Shown in pieces: positions 44,801-53,393 of a stretch of 64,000 bases of DNA. Made by a program: the position numbers and the translations under genes. Under the pieces are notes generated by a model that did no database searches, was not told the DNA's origin, and saw only the letters and a list, made by a program, of their open reading frames with translations. Source of the DNA: Mariniflexile sp044335535 (GTDB taxonomy: Bacteria; Bacteroidota; Bacteroidia; Flavobacteriales; Flavobacteriaceae); NCBI RefSeq assembly GCF_044335535.1, contig NZ_JBIQVZ010000002.1, positions 310,001 through 374,000 of the forward strand. The letters run 5' to 3'. The stretch's first letter is position 1, and each line of letters starts with the position of its first letter.

Positions 44801-45695
44801 CGGCGCCACCTTTATCCAAAACCCCTCTTCGGGTTGCTGGTCCCAAACCCACATGGGCTACATCCTTAATAAGAATGGGTTTGTTGTTGGTAACACTAAC
44901 GACTGTATTCTCTAAATCTTGAGTAGATTTTATATACCCAAGTCCGCGAATAAAATATTCCGCTTTATTGATTTCAATGGTTTTAGCCCCTATATCGCGA
45001 TTGGAATTTTTAACAGCCTTCATGACCATATCAATGCCAATATTATAAGCTTTTAAGGCGTCTGGATTGACATCAATTTGATATTCTTTTATATAACCAC
45101 CAACAGAGGCCACTTCTGAAACCCCAGAAACACCATTTAAGGCGTATTTTACGTAGTAGTCTTGAACAGAGCGCAATTCATCCAAATCCCAACCACCAGT
45201 AACATTTCCTTTATCATCTCGACCTTCTATGGTGTACCAATATACTTGCCCCAATGCCGTAGCATCTGGTCCTAGAGCTGGCTTCACATCTTCGGGTAAT
45301 AAATTGTTTGGCAATGAATTTAACTTTTCCAAAACTCTAGATCGAGACCAATAGAAATCGACCTTTTCTTCGAAAATGATATATATGCTAGAAAAACCAA
45401 ACATGGAAGAGCTTCTAATGGATTTTACATTTGGTATTCCTAGAAGGGAGGTTGTGAGTGGATAGGTAATCTGATCTTCAATATCCTGTGGTGATCTCCC
45501 TATCCATTCAGTAAAAACTATTTGTTGGTTTTCACCTAAATCTGGAATGGCATCAACAGGAACCGAATCTTTTGGCAAAAACCCAGTATTCCAATTGAAT
45601 GGCGATGTGGATACACCCCATACAATAAAAGTGATTAAGATAAGAACGGTAATTAATTTGTTCTCTAGAAAATATTTTATGATTTTATTTAACAT
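41886..45695 (-). CDS. cusA: CusA-type heavy-metal RND efflux transporter
   Basis: This 1269-residue inner-membrane pump belongs to the HME-RND group that expels Cu(I)/Ag(I). It starts with a helix followed by DSVPVDAIPDLGENQQIVFT, has ALGQVYWYTIEG, the VALSGIAIAIGVMVDIGIVF transmembrane helix with the proton-relay Asp, and SEFMPTLNEGSFLLMPSAMP. The pattern matches CusA/CzcA more closely than drug pumps. A region with extra helices around residues 540-650 lengthens it over E. coli CusA. It is first in the cusA-cusC-cusB unit, 106 bases after the HYC_CC_PP gene. Confidence 0.93.
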   Translation of the reverse strand: MLNKIIKYFLENKLITVLILITFIVWGVSTSPFNWNTGFLPKDSVPVDAIPDLGENQQIVFTEWIGRSPQDIEDQITYPLTTSLLGIPNVKSIRSSSMFGFSSIYIIFEEKVDFYWSRSRVLEKLNSLPNNLLPEDVKPALGPDATALGQVYWYTIEGRDDKGNVTGGWDLDELRSVQDYYVKYALNGVSGVSEVASVGGYIKEYQIDVNPDALKAYNIGIDMVMKAVKNSNRDIGAKTIEINKAEYFIRGLGYIKSTQDLENTVVSVTNNKPILIKDVAHVGLGPATRRGVLDKGGAEVVGGVVVARYGSNPLEVINSVKAKIKEFSTGLPKKTLADGTTSQLTIVPFYDRTKLIEETISTLETALSHEILISIIVVLVLMMNLRASFIISSLLPVGVLMTFIIMRYTGVDANVVALSGIAIAIGVMVDIGIVFVENIIRHLEMPENHGVKGKELMHVIYVATKEVASAITTALATTVVSFIPVFAMVGAEGKLFRPLAFTKTFALLGAFVLGIVVLPALAHFVFGINYDKKKVKRTWGIILIVGGLLLTIYMHIWLPLVLCVLGFNSLFEHKLPIKFNKYSNYINIGLTLFIATFFLAEEWMPLGPQNHLIVNYVFVLVLIGAILGMLLTIVHFYEPVLKWCLNNKGKFMLIPLFTLLFGVFIWLGFDSVFGFASKGFEKMGWNIKETKAWSSISKTFPGIGSEFMPTLNEGSFLLMPSAMPHTGLEESKNTVQKLDMLLANIPEVDIAVGKLGRVESAIDPAPISMFENIINYKPEFIETYNGKPIRFKVSKDDKFILKNGKELTNDEALHQSITEKDLVPDDTGEFFRNWRSQIKSSDDIWKEIVKVSNLPGVTSAPKLQPIETRLVMLQTGMRAPMGIKVYGPDLKTIQDFGFELEGILKQVPSVKTEAVFADRIVGKPYLQMNINRSAIARYGLSVEKVQQVIETAVGGMKITSTVEGRERYPVRVRYPRELRDDPEKIKKILVPTPTGVQVPLGELVSLEFVRGPQIIKSEETFLVGYVLFDKKETFAEVDVVNDAQKLIEDKIDAGELLVPKGVSYKFSGSYENQIRAVKKLSIVIPISLVIIFLLLYFQFKTVIASSIHFSGVFVAFAGGFIMLWLYGQDWFLNFSIADVNMRHLFQIHPINLSVAVWVGFIALFGIATDDGVIMGTYIHQVFEEKQPETIVGVREAVLVAGKKRVRPAMMTAAVAIIALLPVLTSTGKGADIMIPMAIPVFGGMIIQLMTMFVVPVLQAFWRESVIKRN

Positions 45696-45801
45696 GTAAT
45701 TTGATTATTAAACCGTTAGACATGGGTGTAATGAGAACACCAAAAACAACAAATTATCCAAGAAGCAATCGCAACTGGAAACATGGTCTAATGTTTAAAA
45801 A

Positions 45802-46215
45802 TCAAATTAAATAAGTCTCGTCGAGCTTATAGATGTTCTTGACTATGAGCGGAGGGGGATATTCTGAAATTGTATATGCCTTTTCCTCAATGTATTCAAA
45901 AAGGTTTACATAAGAATAAACAAATGAAGCTACAAAAATTTGTTGGTCAAATGACAGTTTTTCAAACGCTATTTTTAACTCGTCTTGACCTTTTACAACA
46001 ATTTGTTCTTCTTTACAGCAACCTTTTTTTACTATAGAACATGAACTGGCCGCCGTTTTTTGAATTTCCATGCCACAGGTTTTGGCTTTATGGAAAATTG
46101 CTGTATCCATCAACGTATCACCACAATAGTGCATGTCAATAGTAAATGACATCGTAGAAAACAATACTACGAATGACATAAAAATGGACATTATTTTATG
46201 GAATACCTGTTGCAT
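45802..46215 (-). CDS. HYC_CC_PP family protein
   Basis: The 137-residue product starts MQQVFHKIMSIFMSFVVLF. It then has the family motifs MHYC, a Cys pair (GCCKEEQ) with additional Cys (TCGMEIQ, SSCSIV), and PPPLIVKNI. An open frame to 46233 would need TTG, so the ATG at 46215 is used. It is the paralogue of 13918-14331 and the first gene of the copper island in transcription order, directly before cusA. The Cys/His content fits an envelope metal-binding role, but no activity is known. Confidence 0.8.
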   Translation of the reverse strand: MQQVFHKIMSIFMSFVVLFSTMSFTIDMHYCGDTLMDTAIFHKAKTCGMEIQKTAASSCSIVKKGCCKEEQIVVKGQDELKIAFEKLSFDQQIFVASFVYSYVNLFEYIEEKAYTISEYPPPLIVKNIYKLDETYLI

Positions 46216-46233
46216 ATTACTGTAAAAGTACAA

Positions 46234-46550
46234 AATTTTAACAATTACTGCATTTGTTTAACAGAAGTTTAAAAAATCTGAATGAAAAAATTTATTGAAA
46301 TGAGTAATCCTCAGCAGAGCCATGAGGCTATTTTGTTCATTTCATTTTGTCCTAAAAAGACACAAAAACTGACATTTATTCATGACCGGCACACAAAACT
46401 ACCTAACAGTTTTGGCCTCTCCTCGAGGAGAGGTCAATGTGGGAACCCTGGGGCTAGCCCTGAGGAATTCTTTAGACTAATCATCTTTTTAAAATTGTTT
46501 TAGTCTTCACGGATATTAATCTCCCTTATTGTTTTGCCGCCAAATTATCT
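46234..46550. other. 317-base gap with repeat A copy 4
   Basis: Holds the repeat at 46283-46480 and the upstream region of the copper island; a -7 promoter element of the usual form was not found. A 73-codon frame inside the repeat is not regarded as a gene. Confidence 0.6.
46283..46480. repeat. dispersed palindromic repeat A, copy 4
   Basis: CAGCAGAGCCATGAGG, TTTCATTTTGTCCTAAAAAG, the CTCTCCTCGAGGAGAG palindrome and the CCTGGGGCTAGCCCTGAGG hairpin match copies 2 and 3 in the same orientation. Confidence 0.85.
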
Positions 46551-47627
46551 TTACTTTTTCTTTAAACCTTTATTTTTTTTTAATCTATATATTCTAAAAC
46601 CGGTAATAAGTAAAACCAGAGGTACCATCCCAGAAATAAAAACCAAAATTCTACCACAAATACCTGCGATTTCCCCGATATGAATGGGATAGAATTGTGC
46701 TACTATACGATTGCTGTTGGAATCAAACCTAAAATCTGATAAAGTTGTTATGTCTCCTTTTTCATTAATTTCTACCTCTTTTGTTTTTCGATAACCCGCT
46801 TTTATAAAACGGTCCTTTATGTATCTGATTCGATACATGCCTGATTTGTCTTTAGGGAAATAAATAGCTCGTAAAGCATATTTTTCATTGGAGTTTAATA
46901 AGGTTTCATTTAGGGTTGAAAAGTTTTTGTTTTTTTGTTGGTTAATTAAGTGTGTATTTGGGTTATCAAAGACTTTTAAAGCTGATTTATAAACGGCATT
47001 ATAGGTAAAATAAGAACCCGTAAAAGCAATGATAATAAGTGGAATGAAAAAATAGATTCCTAATGCTTTGTGTAAATCGAAGTTAAACTTCTTTTTCTTT
47101 GCCTTCCATTTTACTTTAAATCCTTTTTTCAAGTTGTTGGCATAGGCTTTCCACCAAATATAAACGCCAGAAGTTATTAGGATTATAAAAAATATGATGG
47201 CACTGGTGCCTATAATGTACTTGCCTATTTGGGGAATTCCCAAAGTACGGTGCAGATTTAGTAAGTTTTCAAAAAATGATATAGATGCCGATTTTTCACC
47301 TAAAAATTCACTGGTTACTGGATGGTAGTAATTTGTTTTGCCATTTTTAAACTGAATGGCTATGGTTTGCTGCTCCCGATAGGGAAGAAAAATTTTATTT
47401 AAACTATCCTTGTGGGTTTCAATTAAAGATACAACAGATTTTAAAATGGTTACCTCTTTAATATTTTCTACGTTTTCAACTTTTAATAATTCGGGATTAA
47501 GGGCTGCTGTTATTTCTGGCTGCCAAACATATAGAGAACCTGTAAGCCCTGAGAAGGATGCAATAAGTCCGCAAGTAAGCCCTAGCCAAAGATGGATTTT
47601 CCGTATTGTTGTATTAAAGGATAGCAT
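46551..47627 (-). CDS. PepSY-associated transmembrane protein
   Basis: The 358-residue protein (from ATG at 47627) has four long hydrophobic helices. The first follows the FNTTIRKIHLWLGL start, and HRTLGIPQIGKYIIG and DLHKALGIYFFIPLI are typical of PepSY_TM proteins found with siderophore receptors. These are thought to act as inner-membrane ferric reductases or help in iron release. A longer frame begins at 47666, but that ATG lies in the loop of the terminator hairpin at 47651-47685, so the later ATG is favoured. It follows the TonB-dependent siderophore receptor in the same direction. Confidence 0.85.
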   Translation of the reverse strand: MLSFNTTIRKIHLWLGLTCGLIASFSGLTGSLYVWQPEITAALNPELLKVENVENIKEVTILKSVVSLIETHKDSLNKIFLPYREQQTIAIQFKNGKTNYYHPVTSEFLGEKSASISFFENLLNLHRTLGIPQIGKYIIGTSAIIFFIILITSGVYIWWKAYANNLKKGFKVKWKAKKKKFNFDLHKALGIYFFIPLIIIAFTGSYFTYNAVYKSALKVFDNPNTHLINQQKNKNFSTLNETLLNSNEKYALRAIYFPKDKSGMYRIRYIKDRFIKAGYRKTKEVEINEKGDITTLSDFRFDSNSNRIVAQFYPIHIGEIAGICGRILVFISGMVPLVLLITGFRIYRLKKNKGLKKK

Positions 47628-47645
47628 TGTTATAGGATGGAATCT

Positions 47646-47685
47646 ATAAAAAACCAATGCTAGCATATTTTACTAGCATTGGTTT
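47646..47685 (-). terminator. terminator or attenuator between receptor and PepSY genes
   Basis: A perfect 13-base stem AAACCAATGCTAG/CTAGCATTGGTTT (47651-47663 and 47673-47685) is followed on the minus strand by TTTTTTATAG. It would reduce transcription of the PepSY gene relative to the receptor. Confidence 0.8.
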
Positions 47686-47693
47686 GGTTAATA

Positions 47694-50075
47694 TTAAAAA
47701 TTATAATGTATACTTAGTTTGGCATTGGTGCCTTCTCCTGCACCTGTAAATGATCTTAAAGGCGCTGCCCATTGCGATCTAGCTGGAAGGTAATATGCAT
47801 TCAATAAGTTATTGACTCCTAAAGCAACAGACATATTGGACTGTAATTGATAAGCTATAGAAAAATTAAGCAAGGTATAGCCTGTAACAGGAAATTGCGT
47901 GTGTCTGTATGTATAATCGTCGTTGGCATTCAAATACGGATCAAATCGTTTTCTATCCCCCAAATTGGTCATTCGCAAAGACGTATTGATTTTTTCAGTA
48001 GGTTTCCAAGTAACATAAGCAGTCCATTTTGGTGCGGCAATAACATCACCTCCCAAATAGGTCAACGTATTTTTATTTGCAGCACTATGTGTTACACCTT
48101 CCACGTATGAATAAGATGTACCTATCTGTAATGCATTGCTGTTTGAAATATAATCAATGGCTACTTCGCCACCATAAATGTTCTGTGGTTGTTTGGAAGG
48201 CACAAAAGCGTTGGTGTTTTCATCAAAAACAACACCTGTTCCTAAGTTGGAGGTACTGTAATAGCCTACTGCCTCTAATTTAAAATTATTGAATTTCGAT
48301 AAAAATCCAAATTCATAGTTTTTGGTTACTGCAGGCTCTAACTGAATGTCATTTATATTATCGGCAGTCGCAGAACGTAAAACAGAACCTAAATCGGCAA
48401 TAGAAAATCCTTGTGAGTAGCTTACATAAGGAATAAATTCTTGGTGTTCTACAAAACGCAATCCTACATTAAATGCTAGGTTGTCAAATCCAATTTTACC
48501 GCCTTCAACGGCAACCGAAGGATTGTAATTTCCATCCCCTAGAGGAGAATAAGGCAGCGTGTTGTAATCTGCAATATCTATATTCATATCATCATATCTT
48601 AGACCTGCTTTAACCACCCATTTATTGTCAAATTTCAAAGTAGATTGTAGATAAGGCGCCCAACTCAACATTTCGGTATTTGGTACCCATAATCTACCAT
48701 CTAAAAGGCCTTGATTGGTTCTATCTTTAAGTAAATCGACACCATAGGTTAAAGAAACATCCACGGAACTATTGGTATTAATGCTTGTATTGAAATTAGG
48801 TCTAAGCCCATACTTTTCAGCATTGATAACAGATTGCCCGCCATTTTCGAATTTATCGGAATAAAAGAAAATGTTTTCTGTATTTTGATAATAGAGATCC
48901 GTCGTAAAATCTGTAGTACCGGAAAAAATTTGGTTTAGGTTATATTTCAATTGACCATTTATAAGTGTTGTCCCTGTTGGTTCTTGTCCTTCAACAGAAC
49001 CTTCAACACCATAACCGGCTGTTAGCGAATAATCACCTTCCTCGTTAAAAACCTCAAATTCCGCAGGAACAGGAATAAAAGGGGTGTCTTGAGCAGATTT
49101 GTATAAATTTCCGGCTAAGGTGATTTTTTGATTATCAGCAATTTGATATTCTAATTTTGCTAGCGTACTGTAAATATGTGTGTTGTCAAGTCCGTAAGTC
49201 GGAAGAATGACGACACCATCAGCATCATATTTATTACCTGTTTTTTCATAACTCCCACTTATATAGTAATTAAACCTATCCAAATTACCATTTAAGGATT
49301 GATACACTCCAAAACCTAAGGCATCGTTTGTTTTTGCTAAGTTTGATGTGCCCCAAACATTCGTTGTGCCCTCTATTTTTTTAGTAGCATTGGGCTTTTT
49401 GGTTATGTAATTAATAAAACCGCCATTACCTCCATTACCAAATATGGATGTGGCGCCTTTAATAACCTCGACCCTACTGATATCATTTGGGCTTATTGAT
49501 TTTATTCCCAATTGCCCATTTCTTAACGGTGTAGATTGTGGAATACCATCGACCATTACCAAAAGCGAACGTCCACGTAACGTTTGTCCCCAGTTGGAAA
49601 ACGTACCCGTAGAAACAGCCAATCCAGGCACTGTAAACTCCAATATGTCACTAATGTTTGTTGTGGAATTTGATAATTCCTGGAGTTTAACTTCATTAAC
49701 AACTGTTACCGAGGCTGGGATTTCCGAAAGGTATTCTGAACGTCTACTTGCCGAGACAACAACTTCGTCCAAATTATTTAAATCTTCCTTTAATATCGCT
49801 GTATGTGAAATTGTGCCATTCCGTATGAACGAGAAACTTTCTGTTTGGGTTTGGTATCCCAACATTCTAAAGGTTACTTTCCAAGTGCCTTCTTTAACAT
49901 GGGATAGTTCATAATTTCCATCATAATCTGTTGTTGTGCCTTGCTGCAGTTCTGCAATATAAACGGTAGCTCCAAAGAGAGGTTGGTTATGTTCGTCGGT
50001 AACCTTCCCTTTTATCCCTTGGGAACCGGCATAGAATGATAATAATAAAGCGGTAGTTAGTGTAATAATTTTCAT
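47694..50075 (-). CDS. TonB-dependent siderophore receptor
   Basis: The 793-residue protein has a signal peptide (1-19), a CarboxypepD_reg beta-sandwich (about 20-105), a plug domain (about 115-225, with ISRVEVIKGATSIFGNGG and GGFINYITKKP) and a long barrel ending SIHYNF with a C-terminal Phe. The plug motifs place it with the TonB-dependent ferric-siderophore receptors (FhuE/FecA-like). The next gene (PepSY) supports an iron role. A perfect Bacteroidota promoter is at 50109-50139. No siderophore synthesis genes are present, so use of siderophores made by others is possible. Confidence 0.88.
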   Translation of the reverse strand: MKIITLTTALLLSFYAGSQGIKGKVTDEHNQPLFGATVYIAELQQGTTTDYDGNYELSHVKEGTWKVTFRMLGYQTQTESFSFIRNGTISHTAILKEDLNNLDEVVVSASRRSEYLSEIPASVTVVNEVKLQELSNSTTNISDILEFTVPGLAVSTGTFSNWGQTLRGRSLLVMVDGIPQSTPLRNGQLGIKSISPNDISRVEVIKGATSIFGNGGNGGFINYITKKPNATKKIEGTTNVWGTSNLAKTNDALGFGVYQSLNGNLDRFNYYISGSYEKTGNKYDADGVVILPTYGLDNTHIYSTLAKLEYQIADNQKITLAGNLYKSAQDTPFIPVPAEFEVFNEEGDYSLTAGYGVEGSVEGQEPTGTTLINGQLKYNLNQIFSGTTDFTTDLYYQNTENIFFYSDKFENGGQSVINAEKYGLRPNFNTSINTNSSVDVSLTYGVDLLKDRTNQGLLDGRLWVPNTEMLSWAPYLQSTLKFDNKWVVKAGLRYDDMNIDIADYNTLPYSPLGDGNYNPSVAVEGGKIGFDNLAFNVGLRFVEHQEFIPYVSYSQGFSIADLGSVLRSATADNINDIQLEPAVTKNYEFGFLSKFNNFKLEAVGYYSTSNLGTGVVFDENTNAFVPSKQPQNIYGGEVAIDYISNSNALQIGTSYSYVEGVTHSAANKNTLTYLGGDVIAAPKWTAYVTWKPTEKINTSLRMTNLGDRKRFDPYLNANDDYTYRHTQFPVTGYTLLNFSIAYQLQSNMSVALGVNNLLNAYYLPARSQWAAPLRSFTGAGEGTNAKLSIHYNF

Positions 50076-50108
50076 TTATATTTATTTAGACTGATTTAAA
50101 ATAAGGTG

Positions 50109-50139
50109 CAAATATATTTTCTATTTCTAATAAACCAAA
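50109..50139 (-). promoter_or_regulatory. consensus Bacteroidota promoter of the siderophore receptor gene
   Basis: The minus strand reads TTTG (50139-50136), exactly 19 bases, then TATATTTG (50116-50109). The start codon is 33 bases further on. This is the best promoter match in the window. Confidence 0.75.
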
Positions 50140-50265
50140 GATTATTCTGAATTATTTTTGAATTATATTTTAACAGCTTCAACTAACAAGAAAGCCATTC
50201 CAGATAGTTTTATCTTGATATAAAATGTGGGGTCAGGTTTATGATAGATTCATTCAAACAACGAA

Positions 50266-50401
50266 GAGGTTGTCTGAAAAGTCCAGTTCTATGTTCATAT
50301 TGAGATAGTTAAAATATTTTGACTTGCTGGTAATCAATATCGGTTTCGACAAGCAAAACCTGATAAATTAAATTTAAAGGACTTTTTAGAAGACTGGCCT
50401 C
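50266..50401. mobile_element. possible IS/MITE remnant bounded by imperfect inverted repeats
   Basis: GAGGTTGTCTGAAAAGTCC (50266-50284) and GGACTTTTTAGAAGACTGGC (from 50379) are imperfect inverted copies about 135 bases apart; the GTCTGAAAAGTCC form resembles ends of several Bacteroidota insertion sequences. No transposase is left. The rest of the 50140-50401 gap is A/T-rich with nothing else seen. Confidence 0.4.
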
Positions 50402-50671
50402 CTACACTATTACATTAAAGACGCAAAAAAACATAGAAAAAGTGCTTTTTAATGCACTAATGTTTTTGTAAATAATCATGGGAGGTACTGTAACCCTTTG
50501 AATGTGGAAAGGAGGAGTACTGGAGAAATTGTACTCATTTACTAAAAAAGTAGACTCATTATAACGAGCGGCAACCATTCCAAATATCACTTCTCTTGGA
50601 CCAATTAAAATGACAGCCTTGGCAGAGTTTATCTTTTCATTTAAAGTTTTATGTATAGCTCTATTAAGCAT
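50402..50671 (-). pseudogene. N-terminal relic of an AAA_14/DUF4143-type ATPase gene
   Basis: The first 28 codons read like the start of the archaeo-eukaryote-type AAA_14 family: MLNRAIHKTLNEKINS, then AKAVILIGPREV, which should continue GKTT for the P-loop. Instead the sequence turns to IFGMVAARYNESTF and later residues without family likeness, and stops after 89 codons. It looks like a fusion of a gene start with unrelated DNA, next to a possible IS remnant. Not expected to be functional. Confidence 0.45.
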
Positions 50672-50774
50672 AACTTTTGGCGATTATAATCACCTAAAGT
50701 TATGCTTTTTGGACAAAAAACTAACCGAAAATCATTTTAAATAAATTCAATGTATTGGCTTCGATTGGATTTTC

Positions 50775-53390
50775 TTATTTTCTATTAATTTGAGTTAAAA
50801 TAGTTGTATCCGTAATTTTATCGTCATCGGCTAGTAAAAACGCCTTACTTAAAACTAACGAAAGACCTCTATCGCCTTCAAAAGGCAAAAATATATTATC
50901 GGTATTAGTATCCTTACCTCTAGCCGGAACAATACATAGATACTGATCATTAGGTTCCATTAGTATATTTGTACTCCCAATATGAATTTTATACACTCTT
51001 TTCTTTCCTTTGATTTTCAAGAACTTCCCTTCAAAAGACGCCACTTTTGCTATTTTCAATCTAGGTACTAATTTTTCAAGGATTTCTTTTCTTGTTTTTG
51101 CTACTTCTGTTAATTCTCCAAACGAGTAACTTGTCCAATAATCTCGGTATTGTGGCAAACCACCATTATCCCGCCATTCTGGGTCATTACCCACACTAGC
51201 CACACCAACAAACAAATCAACATCCCGCATTACTTCTGAAAGCACAATCTTTGGTATATCAATTAAATCTACAACTTCATTTTCATTATTTACAAAACGT
51301 ACTTGATCGGTTGCGACATAATTCCAAATCCCAGCATCATTAAAAGCATCATCTGCATTCACCTCATTAATCCAAAACTGGGCTTCCAAATCATGTTCTT
51401 TAAGCGAAATAGAAGCTATATCTGCATCCCTACCATCATCATAAGCTCCCATCAATGAATATCTCCACCCCCTAATGCCTGTGAGAGCATTAAATTGATG
51501 TTGCTTTAATAAATGTGCTGCCATTCTATTACTATAGGATTTTGTATTGAGCTCTGCATCTGTCAAAATATACACTTCTCGATATGCTTGCTTCAATCCC
51601 TGTTGTATTTGCAATACTTCTAGTCTATTTCTCCATGCCAAAACATCATCTATGCTCGCATAAATGGGATGCCATAATCTTACTTCTGTATGGCTATCAA
51701 TACTTGTTAATTCGTTACCATGAACATCATTCCATTTATCTTCAATCCATAATCCTGTTTCTTCTATTCCATCCTTTTTAAAACTCCAAATCAAGTTTTT
51801 TGCAATAAAACTAACCAGTCCATGATTCAAATAAAACTTCTCGAATTTCTCATATGCCCATACTCTTTCATACAAATACAACCTATCTATTCTATCTCTT
51901 TGGGCTGTTAAATATTTTTTTATTTGTACGATTGTTTCTTTTGCTTGTTTTAAGGTTTGTTTATGTTTTGCCGAGGATTTTATAAATGTTGGCTCTGTTT
52001 TCTGTGTAGTTCCATCTGGCTTTTTCCATGTAAGCAAAACTTTTCCCAAAGCCTTTATTTCTATTCCTAATGTATAGTCATCAAACAAATAGGTTTTGCA
52101 ACCATCTACCAAACCAAAATCTGGTATGGATAATTCTTCTATTTCCGAGGTTGAAACTCCTAGTTTAACAGAAGAAGACTCTATGTACTTCTCAATGATT
52201 CCTTTTGTATTATTCTGTTTAATCCTAAGCTTTAATCTTGATAAATGACTGATTCCTTCTAATCCTTTCGTATTGCCTAAGGTATAAATACAGGCATTTC
52301 CAACGCCTGCCGCTGTTGGTCCCACACCAGGGATTTTTTCAAAACAACGTTCAGCTAATTTAGCAATGACATTAAGGGTATGCGAATCGTGAAATTTGGA
52401 CATACTCCAAACCAACCCTTTTAAAAAAATTAGATTCTTCTCATTTAAAAATTCATGACTTATGTAATTATAAACTTGTCCTCCAGAATATACATGTTGT
52501 TTGGGTGTTTCAATGGTTTTTAAGGATGCTGACAATTCTATCCATTCTTGGGCAACACTTTTATATTTGGGAAGCCCAATGTCATTAATTAGATCACTGG
52601 TTTCTTTTAAAAATTTTTGGTTGGGCTTTGCACCCGTCGCTTTCATAAACAAATGAAACAAAGAAAACCATGAATCCTGTGACTCCTTTTTTAATGCGGC
52701 TATTTGCGGATTTACAATTTGTGATAATCTATCATCAGGAAGTGTATATGGAGCCACGCTTCCTGATTCATTAGTGTTTTCAAAAAGTATTTTTTCAATT
52801 TTAACACGCACTTTTTCTAAATCAGTGCCATAATAGTATTTAGTTTGCTTTAATTGTTTCCAGCTAAGCAAATCATTTAAAAAAATCTTTAGACCATCAG
52901 CAAGACCTTCTTTTTTAACAATTCTCTCTATTTGCTGAATAGAAAAACCTATAGGCCAATCAACAAATTTTTTATTCTGGGCTTCATCAGAAATCTTAAA
53001 CTCTTTAATTAGTTGAATTATTTCATCATTAGAAAAATCTAGATTACTACGCATCAACAGATTAAACAGCTCGTTATAAATATGTTTTTTCTTAAAAATA
53101 TGCTCGCGTCCTTGATATCCTCCTGATTTTCTCGTAATCAGTTCAAAACTTTTTATTGGCTCTATAAGATAAAACAGTATGTCTTTCTTGGTTGTAGCAT
53201 CCAACGATTTAATTTGGGCATAAGCTTTTAACTTTCCCATTGGGGCATTATAAAAATAACTATTGAATTGGGCATCTTTATAGGATTCTTCAACTAATTC
53301 ATCAAGTATTTTATCAAATTCTTTATTAGATTTATAATTTTGGTTTTCACGCTTACCAAATAAATTACTTAGACTTTCTTTAATTCCCAT
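50775..53390 (-). CDS. DUF4132-domain protein
   Basis: A large (871-residue) protein with an N-terminal helical region (1-600) and a DUF4132 domain in the C-terminal third. The hallmark block GWRYSLMGAYDDGRDADIA lies near 636-660, followed by EAQFWINEVN and DLFVGVASVGNDPEW. DUF4132 proteins (YehI/MolR-like) are of unknown activity and are often encoded in defence-type neighbourhoods beside MoxR/vWA genes; none is here. Its ATG lies three bases after the stop of the 130-residue gene. It is the last gene of the unit headed by SIR2. Confidence 0.85.
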   Translation of the reverse strand: MGIKESLSNLFGKRENQNYKSNKEFDKILDELVEESYKDAQFNSYFYNAPMGKLKAYAQIKSLDATTKKDILFYLIEPIKSFELITRKSGGYQGREHIFKKKHIYNELFNLLMRSNLDFSNDEIIQLIKEFKISDEAQNKKFVDWPIGFSIQQIERIVKKEGLADGLKIFLNDLLSWKQLKQTKYYYGTDLEKVRVKIEKILFENTNESGSVAPYTLPDDRLSQIVNPQIAALKKESQDSWFSLFHLFMKATGAKPNQKFLKETSDLINDIGLPKYKSVAQEWIELSASLKTIETPKQHVYSGGQVYNYISHEFLNEKNLIFLKGLVWSMSKFHDSHTLNVIAKLAERCFEKIPGVGPTAAGVGNACIYTLGNTKGLEGISHLSRLKLRIKQNNTKGIIEKYIESSSVKLGVSTSEIEELSIPDFGLVDGCKTYLFDDYTLGIEIKALGKVLLTWKKPDGTTQKTEPTFIKSSAKHKQTLKQAKETIVQIKKYLTAQRDRIDRLYLYERVWAYEKFEKFYLNHGLVSFIAKNLIWSFKKDGIEETGLWIEDKWNDVHGNELTSIDSHTEVRLWHPIYASIDDVLAWRNRLEVLQIQQGLKQAYREVYILTDAELNTKSYSNRMAAHLLKQHQFNALTGIRGWRYSLMGAYDDGRDADIASISLKEHDLEAQFWINEVNADDAFNDAGIWNYVATDQVRFVNNENEVVDLIDIPKIVLSEVMRDVDLFVGVASVGNDPEWRDNGGLPQYRDYWTSYSFGELTEVAKTRKEILEKLVPRLKIAKVASFEGKFLKIKGKKRVYKIHIGSTNILMEPNDQYLCIVPARGKDTNTDNIFLPFEGDRGLSLVLSKAFLLADDDKITDTTILTQINRK

Positions 53391-53393
53391 AAT

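Noticed and set aside
47666..47666. ATG at 47666 as start of the PepSY protein
   Set aside because: It lies in the loop of a terminator hairpin; the ATG at 47627 gives the family-typical N-terminus.
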